A stretch of 48,277 nt of DNA from Acrocarpospora corrugata (GTDB lineage: Bacteria; Actinomycetota; Actinomycetes; Streptosporangiales; Streptosporangiaceae), in contig NZ_BLAD01000097.1 of the NCBI RefSeq assembly GCF_009687845.1, forward strand, positions 1 to 48,277. The letters are read 5' to 3'. The notes beneath the pieces are model-generated. The model did no database searches. It was not told the origin of the DNA and worked only from the letters and a program-made list of their open reading frames with translations. The stretch's first letter is position 1, and every line of letters starts with the position of its first letter. Below, in pieces: positions 1-8,350 of this stretch. Made by a program: the position numbers and the translations under genes.

Positions 1-403
1 TACTCCTTTTGGGGGCCGTGGGGACTCCAGTCCCCGAGGTAAGGGCGCAGGTCGTCTGGGGCTGGATCTTTGTCGAAGCGCGCATGGGCGAGGCGGGATG
101 GACCGCGGACTGGGTCCAGGCGGTCGGCGATCGCGTGTCCCACTCGATCCAGGGTCGCAGGCGTTCGGCTTCCACTGGCTCCTGGCAGCCGGCCGCAGCT
201 TGGTCGAGCGCGGCACAGAACTCGCGGATTTCGCTGGCCGCCCCCCATGCGTCCAGGGCATTGGCGAATGTCATGTTGCGGTAGTCGTCAACTGCGCGGC
301 TGCGGGCCTGCCCCATCGCGGCCTCCCAGCGCGCCCGCTTCGCGGTTTCTTCTCGTTCTTGTTCGGCGAGCCACTCCTCGTATTGCTGTCTCCGGGTGGA
401 CAC
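1..403 (-). pseudogene. Hypothetical protein, frameshifted, running off the window edge
   Basis: Read on the minus strand from a GTG at 403 (an in-frame stop lies just upstream at 424-422), one frame gives a charged N-terminus (STRRQQYEEWLAEQ), then WEAAMGQARSRAVDDYR and a stretch ending PWIEW. The natural continuation, ADRLDPV and then LRPYLGDWSPHGP, is in another frame. The two join if one base is restored near 137-142. The second frame reaches TA at the first two bases of the window, so its stop probably straddles the edge. The family resembles actinobacterial hypothetical proteins of unknown function with a coiled N-terminus and this C-terminal signature. It may be a pseudogene or a sequencing error. 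Confidence 0.45.
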
Positions 404-426
404 GCCGCTTCGCCTGACGGTTCAGA

Positions 427-804
427 ATGGGCGGCATGGTCAAACGACGATCCGGTTGCCCGTGTGGGCTGCCCGCCGGGTACGAGGACTGCTGCGGGAG
501 ACTTCACCAGGGAGAGGCGGCTCCGACGGCGGAGTCGTTGATGCGATCCCGGTACAGCGCCTTCGCCGTCGGCGACGCCGGCTACCTCCTCCGCACCTGG
601 CATCCGGCGACGCGGCCGCAGTCCCTGGAGTTGGAGCCCTCGCTGCGCTGGGTGCGCTTGGACGTCCTGGAGGCCACCGAACGCACGGTTCACTTCGCCG
701 CGCACTATATGGACGCCGGCCGCACCCACGTCTTGCAAGAACATAGCCGCTTCGTCCGGAACCGCGACGTTTGGCTCTACGTCGGCCCCATCTCCTCCAG
801 CTGA
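427..804 (+). CDS. YchJ family / SEC-C motif protein
   Basis: This 125-residue protein begins with a short Cys motif (SGCPCG, then DCCGRLHQGE) followed by SLMRSRYSAFAVGDAGYLLRTW, the hallmark of the YchJ/UPF0225 family. It ends in a compact NTF2-like fold with FAAHYMDAGR and the conserved LQEHSRFVR stretch. The Cys cluster is expected to bind one metal ion. Function in the family is not established. The start could be ATG 427 or ATG 436, because neither has a convincing Shine-Dalgarno sequence. It stands alone on the plus strand between two minus-strand genes. The roughly 260 bases after it show no gene. Confidence 0.85.
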   Translation: MGGMVKRRSGCPCGLPAGYEDCCGRLHQGEAAPTAESLMRSRYSAFAVGDAGYLLRTWHPATRPQSLELEPSLRWVRLDVLEATERTVHFAAHYMDAGRTHVLQEHSRFVRNRDVWLYVGPISSS

Positions 805-1067
805 CATTTCGCCACACGTTTCGCGTTCAACCGGCGGATACACGACGCCCGCTCCGGCAACCGTGCACGACACTCGACGCGGAAGCGTTCGGCCCGCGCC
901 CGTTCGGGGCAGTTTCGCTTCTCGATTGATCGCGACGACCGAAGGGAATCTTCCGGCGTAAATGGCCGACGCCAACTATCGATCACAGCCGCACTGGTTA
1001 CCGCCTTGCCCAGACCCGCGCAGTCCAGAAGAACTGACCACCCTGCCCCAGGCTCCGCTGGCGACGG

Positions 1068-1865
1068 TCAGGCCTCGCCGAGGTCGGTGCAGTGGGCGAT
1101 CGTCGCGTCGTCGGCCGTCACCGCGTGGCGCGCCTCCGCCTGGCGGACACGATGGATGATTTCGGCGGGTCCGCTCGTCGCCAGGACGGTCATGACCTCT
1201 GGCCAGTCGGTGAGCTGGAACCGGTCCACGATGCGGCTGGCTCCATTGCTGAGCAGGACGGCGCCGGCTAGTTCGGAGATCGGGCAGCTTCCGGTGATCG
1301 CCTCGTCTGCCGCCCGCGGGTCGTCCTTGGCCACCCAGAAGCCGTCCGGCCGGTTCCGGTTGGCGCGCAAGTCTCGCAGGAGCCGCTGGTATTCGTCGCT
1401 ACCCACGGCGGCGGCTTCGAGCGCGGGCTGGTACGACCGGCTGATGATCACCTCCCGGGGATCGGAGACGACGAGCGGCGCATCGTCTGCTCTGTCCAGG
1501 ACGAGGACCGAGTCACCGAGCACCAGGTACTCGAGGAGGCCCTCGGACCGGCGCAGGATGGCGACGGTCGCCGACGGACTGATGGGGTTGGCGACGTCGC
1601 AGGTGTCCCGATGATCGTCCGTCACCCGCTCGATGGCCTCGGCGAGCAGCGCCGAAAGGCTGCGGTCCCGCACGAGTGACAAGAGGCTCAGGAGGCTGCC
1701 TCCCAGGCGGCCTGCGTACCAAGCCACACCATGCCGGCAGATCGATTCGGTGCCGGGGATGCCGGCGCCGTCGATCAGCACCGCTGCCGTCGGCACGGCG
1801 CCGGTGAAGTCCTCGTTAACGCGGCCGGCCCGTCCCGCGGCCACGCTCGTCATCGCCACCCGCAT
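1068..1865 (-). CDS. PP2C-like protein phosphatase domain protein
   Basis: The 265-residue protein opens with RAGRVNEDFTGA and then VLIDGAG, the pattern of PP2C/SpoIIE-type Ser/Thr phosphatases (Asn-Glu-Asp near the N-terminus, then a metal-binding Asp-Gly). Next come CRHGVAWYAGRLG, the core strand SPSATVAILRR and LVLGDSVLVLDR, and near the C-terminus LLSNGASRIVD. This matches a group of actinobacterial proteins annotated as PP2C-domain proteins or integrase-linked phosphatases. The exact metal ligands (canonical DGMGG) are altered, so activity is uncertain. It lies downstream of the RHS gene on the same strand but behind a strong hairpin, so it is probably transcribed alone. Confidence 0.65.
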   Translation of the reverse strand: MRVAMTSVAAGRAGRVNEDFTGAVPTAAVLIDGAGIPGTESICRHGVAWYAGRLGGSLLSLLSLVRDRSLSALLAEAIERVTDDHRDTCDVANPISPSATVAILRRSEGLLEYLVLGDSVLVLDRADDAPLVVSDPREVIISRSYQPALEAAAVGSDEYQRLLRDLRANRNRPDGFWVAKDDPRAADEAITGSCPISELAGAVLLSNGASRIVDRFQLTDWPEVMTVLATSGPAEIIHRVRQAEARHAVTADDATIAHCTDLGEA

Positions 1866-1996
1866 GCTCTGCCCGCAGTCTGGCCCTTGATCAGCGACTC
1901 GTCACCATACGTGAGCCGCATGGCGGGAGCGACGACCAGGCGGAGACCGGCGTCTGCGGTGGTGCCGAAACAACCTCGGCCCGCAGACCCGCAGCC

Positions 1997-2036
1997 GCCA
2001 AAGTGCGGTCACGCTTCCGACCGCCAAATGCGGTCA
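1997..2036. repeat. Short direct repeat plus small dyad between PP2C and RHS genes
   Basis: Two near-identical copies of GCCAAA(G)TGCGGTCA occur at 1997-2011 and 2023-2036, about one and a half helical turns apart after centre correction. The second copy also forms a dyad, GACCGC-CAAAT-GCGGTC (2019-2035). The element lies upstream of the PP2C-like gene, so it may be an operator for that gene, but no promoter could be placed with confidence. The rest of 1866-2111 shows nothing I recognise. Confidence 0.35.
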
Positions 2037-2111
2037 AGACTCACGAGCAAGTGCGCTCAGCTCCCACGAACACGTTGCGACCCTTAATCCCGCGCGCCGG
2101 AGGGAGAAAGC

Positions 2112-2143
2112 GGCAGCCGCCGGAGACATCTCCGGCGGCTGCC
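2112..2143 (-). terminator. Strong hairpin after the RHS gene
   Basis: A perfect 15-bp inverted repeat with a 2-base centre (left arm 2112-2126, right arm 2129-2143) lies 17 bases beyond the stop codon of the RHS gene. It has no U-run on either strand, as is usual for actinomycete intrinsic terminators. Confidence 0.8.
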
Positions 2144-2159
2144 CATCAGGCGATTACGC

Positions 2160-5100
2160 CTACCACCACGGGCCAACGATTCTCGAGATGACGTCTCGTT
2201 GGTCGTCCAACGGTTGCCTGGCTGCCTGCTTCGGCTCCAGGCGAATGACGTCGACCTCCATCTTGAATGAGGTGTTGACGTAGGCCCCGGCTACGAATTC
2301 GCCCTTCTTGCCGTCGTATACGCGGGCGTAGTAGTCAGTTTGCACCCAACGCACGGCCATCACCGGGGCGAGATAGGCGACGTTGGCAGCTGGATCGCGG
2401 GGACCGCCCGGTATGACGGCGGTACCTGAAGTGTTTGTCTGGACAGTTCCCGAGCTTCGAACATATGCGATGTCAAACCACGGCGCCTTCCCGCGAAGCT
2501 CGATAGAGTTCTGAATCATCTCGGAATCGGATTGGCTGATGTTCGTGTTGTAGGTAACCGTGGTCGACGTGCCGAGACCGACCGGATTGATCGCGATTCC
2601 CGTGTCCTCTCCGACTTCTTCCCACCCACTGGTGGTCTCCATGGAGACATAGGGGTTCATACAGGGGAAGGCCATCCTCGCCTCCCCCATGCACTCTTTC
2701 TGGTATTGCCCTGCCATCGCCCCCCTTTCGGTGTACGCGGCTTTGGACTGCTCCACGCGCTTCCGCGCGCAGACGGAGTTACACCGGTTCAGGCCGGCCT
2801 TGTCCGCGTATCTGTCCGCTGACCCGACCATGGGAGTCGCCGGTTTGGGGGCAGCGCTGCCGCTTCCTCCTCCCGCGCCGCAGTTGTCCTCGGCGCATGA
2901 CCGCAGGCCGGTCGGGTCGGTCATGGTGGCGGGGCTGTTGTTGCTGTAGGCGTAGCCGTGCATCTGCTGCGGGTCGTTGACGTCGATGATCGGGTCGACG
3001 CTGGTGAACGCGCCGATCAGCGGGTCGTACTCGCGGGCCCCGAGGTGGGTCAGGCCGCTGGGGTCGTTGGTGCCGTTGACGAAGCCCTTGTCGCCCGCCC
3101 AGGAGCCGGGGGCCGTGCCGCGCAGGCCGCCGAACGGGAGGGTGCGGCGGCGGGAGACGCCCAGGTCGGTGGACTTGATGGTGGCTTCGCCGGTGTCGTG
3201 GTGGTCCTGGACGGTCCAGGACAGGGTGCCCGACGCGCGGACCGCGACCGTTGTGCCCAGGTGGGTGTAGTAGCGGGTGCCGGTCACCGTGGTGCCGGTT
3301 CTGCGCAGTTCCAGGCCGCCGGGCAGGTAGAGCGTCGTTCCGGCGGGGTCGCGGCGGACCAGCCGGCTGCCTTCCGCGTCGTACAGGTAGGTCGTGCTCT
3401 GGCCGCCCTGCGCGGAGGTGCCGAGGTGGCCCTCCTTGTCCCAGGTCATCGTGGTCGTGACGCCGTTGGTGGTGCGGCTGGTGGTGTTACCGGCCGCGTC
3501 GTACGCGAAGGAGTCGGACCCGGTGGCCGCGCCGGACTTGTCGACGCGGGTGACCGTGTGCGGCTTGCTTCCCGCGGCCCCGCCCTGCGCGGGCTGGACG
3601 TAGTCGCGGCCGGTGTCCGGCGTTCCGTGCCAGGTCTCGGTGTCCCGGCTGCCGGTGGAGGTGTAGGTGTAGGAGTGCCAGTACTTCGCGGGGCCGCCCA
3701 GCCCGGCCATGGACCGCGCGGCGGCGCAGTCTCCGGTGGACGGGGTCCACGCCTCGACGATCCGGCGCAGGTAGTCCGTCGTGTAGCACTGGTAGTCGGC
3801 GGCCTGACCCCCGTTGGGGGTGTCGGCGATCCGGGTCAGGTTGCCCATGTCGTCGTAGCGGTAGCCGAAGTCGGCCACCTCGTTCTTGAGTTCGGGCACC
3901 ACCGAGACGTTGGTGGTACGCCCGGTGGGCTCGTCGATGGTGAAGGTCTGCCAGACGCGCTTGCCCTCCACGCCGAGGATGCGCTGGATCGGCTGGCCGA
4001 GCTGGTTGTAGACGACGTCGTTGACGTACAGCTGGGAGCCGCTCAGGTAGGTGGGCGCGCCGACCGCGTTGTAGCCGAGGCTGAGCGTCTCGGCGGGCAG
4101 GCCGCCGGCCGCCGGTGTGGCGGTACTGGCGATCTGGCCGTCCTGCTTGTAGGCGGTGGTGAAGGCGTAGGTCCCTGCCAGCGTGCCTTCGGCGGCGGGG
4201 ACGGTGAGCTTCGTGTCGGTCGGGCGGCCGCCCTTGTCGTAACCGGTCACCTCGGTGACGTACTGGCTGGTGCCGTCGTGGCGGATGGACTTGGCGGGTT
4301 TGCCGACGCCGCCCGGGGCCGTGTCGTAGGTCCACTCGGCGCGCGGCGCGCCGGTCACCGAACCGTCCCGCAGACTGGTCTTACGGCCCAGTGCGTCGTA
4401 GGTGTACGCCAGGGTGACGCCCCGGGCGTCCTTGATGGTGACGAGCTGACCGGCGGCGTCGTAGGTGGACTCGGTGACGCCCTTGTCCGGGTCGGCCGTC
4501 TTGATCTTCCGGCGGCGCTGGTCGTAGGTGTGCTGCCACTTGTTGCCGGCGGCGTCGGTCACGGTGGCCAGGTCACCGGCGTCGGTGTAGGTGTAGCTGG
4601 TGGTGTCGTAGGCCGTCGCCGAGCTGTACTGGCGCAGTTGGACGGTGCGTCCGCGGGCGTCGGTGATGGTCTGGGTCTTGGTGCCGCCGGCCGGGGGCAC
4701 GACGGTGGTCCGGTCGCCGCCGTACGTGGTGACGCTCTTCCACTTGGGCGCCCCGTTGGCCACCAGGGTGGTCTCGGTGATCCGGCCGGCGCCGTCGTAC
4801 CGGTTCTGGGTGACCGAGGGGATCGTCACGGCCGGGCTGACCAGCGTCGTCCCTGGGAGGCTCCCGTCGTGGTAGTACGGCGCGGAGGTCCAGGCCACCA
4901 GGCCGCGGGTGTCATGGACGGAGTCGGCGATCAACCGGCCGCCGCCGATCGTCTGGGTCTGGGTCTGCCGCTCGCGGAGCAGGCCGTCGTAGAGGGTGAC
5001 CGAGGTCAGGTACTTGCCGGTGCCGGTCGGCAGCAGCTTCCTGGTGGTGATGGCGGTGGGGGCGTTCGCACGGAGCAGGTAGGAGAAGGTCAGGTTCGCG

Positions 5101-8100
5101 CCCAGGGCGCGGTCGCGGCCGGGGAGCCAGGCGGCGGTGAGGCGGCCGATGCCGTCGTAGACCAGATCGGTCCTGACGTCGTTGGGCGCCTCCAGGATCT
5201 TCGGCTGGTTCCAGGCGATCTCCATGGTCGTGGTGGTGGCGTGCCCGGCCGGGTTGGTCGTACGGACCGAGGTGACCGGGCCCGCCTTCGCGGGGGCGTA
5301 GGCGGTCGTGGTGGTCCGGCCGAGCGCGTCGGAGCTGGCGACCGTGCGGCCGTTGGCGTCGTAGCCGGTGGTCCCGGTCACCACCCACTGCGGGGTGGCG
5401 CCCGACCAAAAGCCGGCCTCATCCGTCTTCACCACCAGGCCCCGGGTGGGCGCGGTGCCGAAGGGCTTGGTGACGTCGTCGAAGTAGCTGCGGGTCATGG
5501 ACAGCACGTCGCCGGGCACTGCGGGAGTGGCCGTGCAGGCGACCCCGTAGGTGTCGACGGCGGACACCCTGTCGCGCATCCAGAGGCCGTCGTTGACCAG
5601 GTAGGTGCTCCTGGTGCACTGGTCGTCCGCCGCGGTGGCCTCGTCGCCGAGGTCGTTCACCTCGACCGGCAGGTTGTCGGCGTTGACCTTGGTCTCGGCG
5701 CGGGTCCACCGGGTCGTGTCGTTCCCGGTCAGGTGGGTGCGGCCGAACGTGGTCGCGTCATGCGTCCGGTACGCCGTGAGCGGCCCGCCCTGAGCGTTGA
5801 CGCCGGTCCGGGTGTAGGAGGGCTCGACCAGGGACCCGCTCAGCCAGACGCCGCCCGGCCCGTCATAGGTGATCTGCTCGCGGAGCTTGCCGGACAGCGC
5901 CTCGTGGTCCTCGATCGCCTTGGAGTGCGGGTCGCCGGTGCCGTCCAGCGAGTCCTTCACCCAGACGTCGCGGGCGCCGGTCAGCTGCTTGTCGCCGTCC
6001 ATGCCACGGAAGTAGCGGTACTCGGTGGCCGACTGCGGGCCGCTCTCCACGCCGGTGCGCACCAGCACCCGGCCGTAGCCGCGCCACTGGCCCCAGGTGC
6101 GCTTCTTCTCCTCGGTCAGCTCCGAGTCGTCGTAGTGCCAGGCGGGTGCGTCCAGGTAGTCGTAGCTGGTCTGCTCGTGGGTGAAGCCTCCGGTGTTGTC
6201 GTAGACGTCCACGCGGTGGACGACGTACTTGTGGAACCAGTCGAGGGTCGGTTTGGTGTCGTCGGGGGCGTAGTACTGCGGCATGCAGCGGCTGCCGTTG
6301 GTGTGCGGGGCCGGCGGGCTCGACCGGGCGCAGTCGCCGGGGAGGTAGGTGACGGCGATCTGGGCGCCCGACTCGGTGGTGATCGAGACGATCCGGAACC
6401 GGTTGAGCGCGGTGCGCCCGTCGGCGGGGCCGTCCACCCGGTTGGGGAAGGGGTCGGCGCCGGGCGAGAACACGATCTCCGGGTAGGTCTCGGTGGCTCC
6501 GCCCTTGACGCCAGAACCGGACCGGGTGATCCCTTCCAGCCACATCGGCACGCCTTCGCCCTGGCTGGATCCGGCGTTGAGGTAGGAGTGGCGGAGCGTC
6601 CAGGTCTCGACCGTGCGGTACTGCCCGGCGTCCCACACCTGGGCCCGGATCGCGCTCAGCCGCTTCTGGGTCCAGAAGGTGGGCGTGAGCTGCTCGGTGC
6701 ACCGCGCGCCCGGCTGGCAGTACTGGTCCCACGGGGTGTCCGGCCAGGACGCGGGGACCGCCTTCTGGGCCGTGTCGAAGCAGGTCGCCCCGGGCAGGCA
6801 GCGGTCGGCCACGTCGAAGAGGACCTGGGCGGCGGGCTGGGCCTGGTCGGTGCGGGAGCCGTACTCGATCTTGGAGAGCCAGCCGCCGCGGTAGTAGGCG
6901 GTGCGCTTGTCCGGGTCGTTCTCGCGGCCGTACGCGCCGGGCTCCCGCCCGAAGGACAGGGTCATCGTGTTGCCGTGCGGGTCCACCACCTTGTCGAGGT
7001 TCCACCGCCACGCCTGGGTGCGCCGGGAACCGGCGAAGTCGCCGGAGGCGTAGCCGGGCTCGCCCGGGTGGTTGCCGTACACCTGGGTGGTCCAGGTGGA
7101 CTGGGCGGACGCGCGGTTGCCGAAGAAGTACTGGACGCCGTCGATCGTGGTCACCTTCCAGTACTCGCCGTCCTGGTCGCCGTTGCCGACGGAGGTGTCC
7201 TTGATCAGCTCGATCTTGGAGCCGTCGTCGGAGACGCCCTTCCATCGCCCGCCGCCGACGTCGATCAGCTCGGTGCCGCGGCCGTTCAGCGACATGGTCG
7301 CGTTCGCCTTCCACCAGCACTGGTCACCGGTCTTGTCGCCGGCGTTGTTGGGGTCCTTCCCGTCGACCGCCTCGGTGTCCTTGGCGCAGGACTTGTACGT
7401 GCGCTCGATGAACCCGGGCCACAGATCCCACCCGTCGCCGATCCACGAGCCCTGCGTGTTGGTCCCCCCGGTCCGGCCGTCCACCGCCTGCGAGGAGTAC
7501 GCCAGCGCCAGCGACGGCACCGGCCCGCCCACGCCGGGCGGCACGCGCAGCGGGTAGGACCAGGCGAAGCCGCCGGTCTGCTGCGACACCTGCCAGGTGG
7601 CGGCGGGCGACAGCGAGGTGGCCGTGTAGTCGCCGTTGCCGCCGGCGGCGCCGGCGGTCGCGGCCAGCAGCATCGGCTCCCCGCCGGCGGGGAGAGTGAC
7701 GTCGGCGGCGAGGGAGCGCGCGGCCGACTCGTTCCTGGAGTTCACCGGTTTGGCGGCGTCCAGGCCGCAGCCCTTGGTGCCCGGCGCGGTCAGCGCGCAG
7801 GGCGGCAGCTCGACCAGGCGGAGCCGGGAGGCCCAGTCGCCTCCGTAGGCGGAGGCGAAGCCCGAGTAGTCGACGGAGACGGAGACGGTATCCGAACCGG
7901 TGCTCGCGACGGTGCTCGCGACGGTGCTCGCGACGGTGTCCGCCGAGCCTCCGTCGGCCCGCGACACGGTGAGGAGCACCCCGGAGACGCCGGCCTTCGC
8001 CGTCGCCGCACGGTCGTGCACCCGCACCCCGACCTTGCCCACCCGGGCGGCCACCCCCGGACTGACCCACACCGGCGAGGCGGCTGCCCGGACCGGCTTC

Positions 8101-8342
8101 CGCCCGGTGGGCGCCAGGTCCACCACGGTGGTGACAGGTGAGGGCCAGGACACGTCGGCGGCGCCTGCCCGGGGCGGCTCGGCGATCTTCGGGGCGGTGC
8201 CGCCCTTCAGCTCCTTGACCGGAATGCTCAGCACGTCTTCGGGGACGGGAGGACTCCACCGGGGCGCGGCGGCCAGCGACTCCCCGCCCATGAGCGGGAG
8301 CGTGACCAGTAAGGCAGTGACTATCGCCAGAATTCGTTTCAT
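2160..8342 (-). CDS. Secreted RHS repeat protein with unrecognised C-terminal domain
   Basis: The protein has 2060 residues when started at ATG 8342, chosen because it gives a clean signal peptide (MKRILAIVTALLVTLPLMGG...LAAAP) 8 bases after the upstream gene; longer starts run through antisense-like sequence. It has an N-terminal beta-rich region with SYPLRVPPGVGGPVPSLALAY, typical of actinobacterial RHS proteins, then many YD-type repeats (YDxxGR, YTYTDAGDL, YDALGR), and a core ending GAREYDPLIGAFTSVDP and DPTGL near residue 1813. The remaining 247 residues are the variable tip. They carry paired Cys (CNSVCARKR; CMGEA...PCMNP) and a beta-rich end (DYYARVYDGKKGEFVAG), and match no toxin fold I know. 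The tail DNA (2160-2900) looks lower in GC than the core. RHS shells normally encapsulate and release a C-terminal effector. No immunity gene follows. Confidence 0.9.
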   Translation of the reverse strand: MKRILAIVTALLVTLPLMGGESLAAAPRWSPPVPEDVLSIPVKELKGGTAPKIAEPPRAGAADVSWPSPVTTVVDLAPTGRKPVRAAASPVWVSPGVAARVGKVGVRVHDRAATAKAGVSGVLLTVSRADGGSADTVASTVASTVASTGSDTVSVSVDYSGFASAYGGDWASRLRLVELPPCALTAPGTKGCGLDAAKPVNSRNESAARSLAADVTLPAGGEPMLLAATAGAAGGNGDYTATSLSPAATWQVSQQTGGFAWSYPLRVPPGVGGPVPSLALAYSSQAVDGRTGGTNTQGSWIGDGWDLWPGFIERTYKSCAKDTEAVDGKDPNNAGDKTGDQCWWKANATMSLNGRGTELIDVGGGRWKGVSDDGSKIELIKDTSVGNGDQDGEYWKVTTIDGVQYFFGNRASAQSTWTTQVYGNHPGEPGYASGDFAGSRRTQAWRWNLDKVVDPHGNTMTLSFGREPGAYGRENDPDKRTAYYRGGWLSKIEYGSRTDQAQPAAQVLFDVADRCLPGATCFDTAQKAVPASWPDTPWDQYCQPGARCTEQLTPTFWTQKRLSAIRAQVWDAGQYRTVETWTLRHSYLNAGSSQGEGVPMWLEGITRSGSGVKGGATETYPEIVFSPGADPFPNRVDGPADGRTALNRFRIVSITTESGAQIAVTYLPGDCARSSPPAPHTNGSRCMPQYYAPDDTKPTLDWFHKYVVHRVDVYDNTGGFTHEQTSYDYLDAPAWHYDDSELTEEKKRTWGQWRGYGRVLVRTGVESGPQSATEYRYFRGMDGDKQLTGARDVWVKDSLDGTGDPHSKAIEDHEALSGKLREQITYDGPGGVWLSGSLVEPSYTRTGVNAQGGPLTAYRTHDATTFGRTHLTGNDTTRWTRAETKVNADNLPVEVNDLGDEATAADDQCTRSTYLVNDGLWMRDRVSAVDTYGVACTATPAVPGDVLSMTRSYFDDVTKPFGTAPTRGLVVKTDEAGFWSGATPQWVVTGTTGYDANGRTVASSDALGRTTTTAYAPAKAGPVTSVRTTNPAGHATTTTMEIAWNQPKILEAPNDVRTDLVYDGIGRLTAAWLPGRDRALGANLTFSYLLRANAPTAITTRKLLPTGTGKYLTSVTLYDGLLRERQTQTQTIGGGRLIADSVHDTRGLVAWTSAPYYHDGSLPGTTLVSPAVTIPSVTQNRYDGAGRITETTLVANGAPKWKSVTTYGGDRTTVVPPAGGTKTQTITDARGRTVQLRQYSSATAYDTTSYTYTDAGDLATVTDAAGNKWQHTYDQRRRKIKTADPDKGVTESTYDAAGQLVTIKDARGVTLAYTYDALGRKTSLRDGSVTGAPRAEWTYDTAPGGVGKPAKSIRHDGTSQYVTEVTGYDKGGRPTDTKLTVPAAEGTLAGTYAFTTAYKQDGQIASTATPAAGGLPAETLSLGYNAVGAPTYLSGSQLYVNDVVYNQLGQPIQRILGVEGKRVWQTFTIDEPTGRTTNVSVVPELKNEVADFGYRYDDMGNLTRIADTPNGGQAADYQCYTTDYLRRIVEAWTPSTGDCAAARSMAGLGGPAKYWHSYTYTSTGSRDTETWHGTPDTGRDYVQPAQGGAAGSKPHTVTRVDKSGAATGSDSFAYDAAGNTTSRTTNGVTTTMTWDKEGHLGTSAQGGQSTTYLYDAEGSRLVRRDPAGTTLYLPGGLELRRTGTTVTGTRYYTHLGTTVAVRASGTLSWTVQDHHDTGEATIKSTDLGVSRRRTLPFGGLRGTAPGSWAGDKGFVNGTNDPSGLTHLGAREYDPLIGAFTSVDPIIDVNDPQQMHGYAYSNNSPATMTDPTGLRSCAEDNCGAGGGSGSAAPKPATPMVGSADRYADKAGLNRCNSVCARKRVEQSKAAYTERGAMAGQYQKECMGEARMAFPCMNPYVSMETTSGWEEVGEDTGIAINPVGLGTSTTVTYNTNISQSDSEMIQNSIELRGKAPWFDIAYVRSSGTVQTNTSGTAVIPGGPRDPAANVAYLAPVMAVRWVQTDYYARVYDGKKGEFVAGAYVNTSFKMEVDVIRLEPKQAARQPLDDQRDVISRIVGPWW

Positions 8343-8350
8343 GCCTGCTC

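Noticed and set aside
271-975. 234-codon minus-strand frame over ychJ
   Set aside because: It overlaps the well-supported YchJ-type gene on the other strand and has no coherent domain.
2958-8141. Very long open frame (1727 codons) on the plus strand
   Set aside because: It is the antisense of the RHS gene: composition is dominated by Gly, Ala, Val, Arg and Asp with no domain, whereas the minus strand reads clear RHS repeats.
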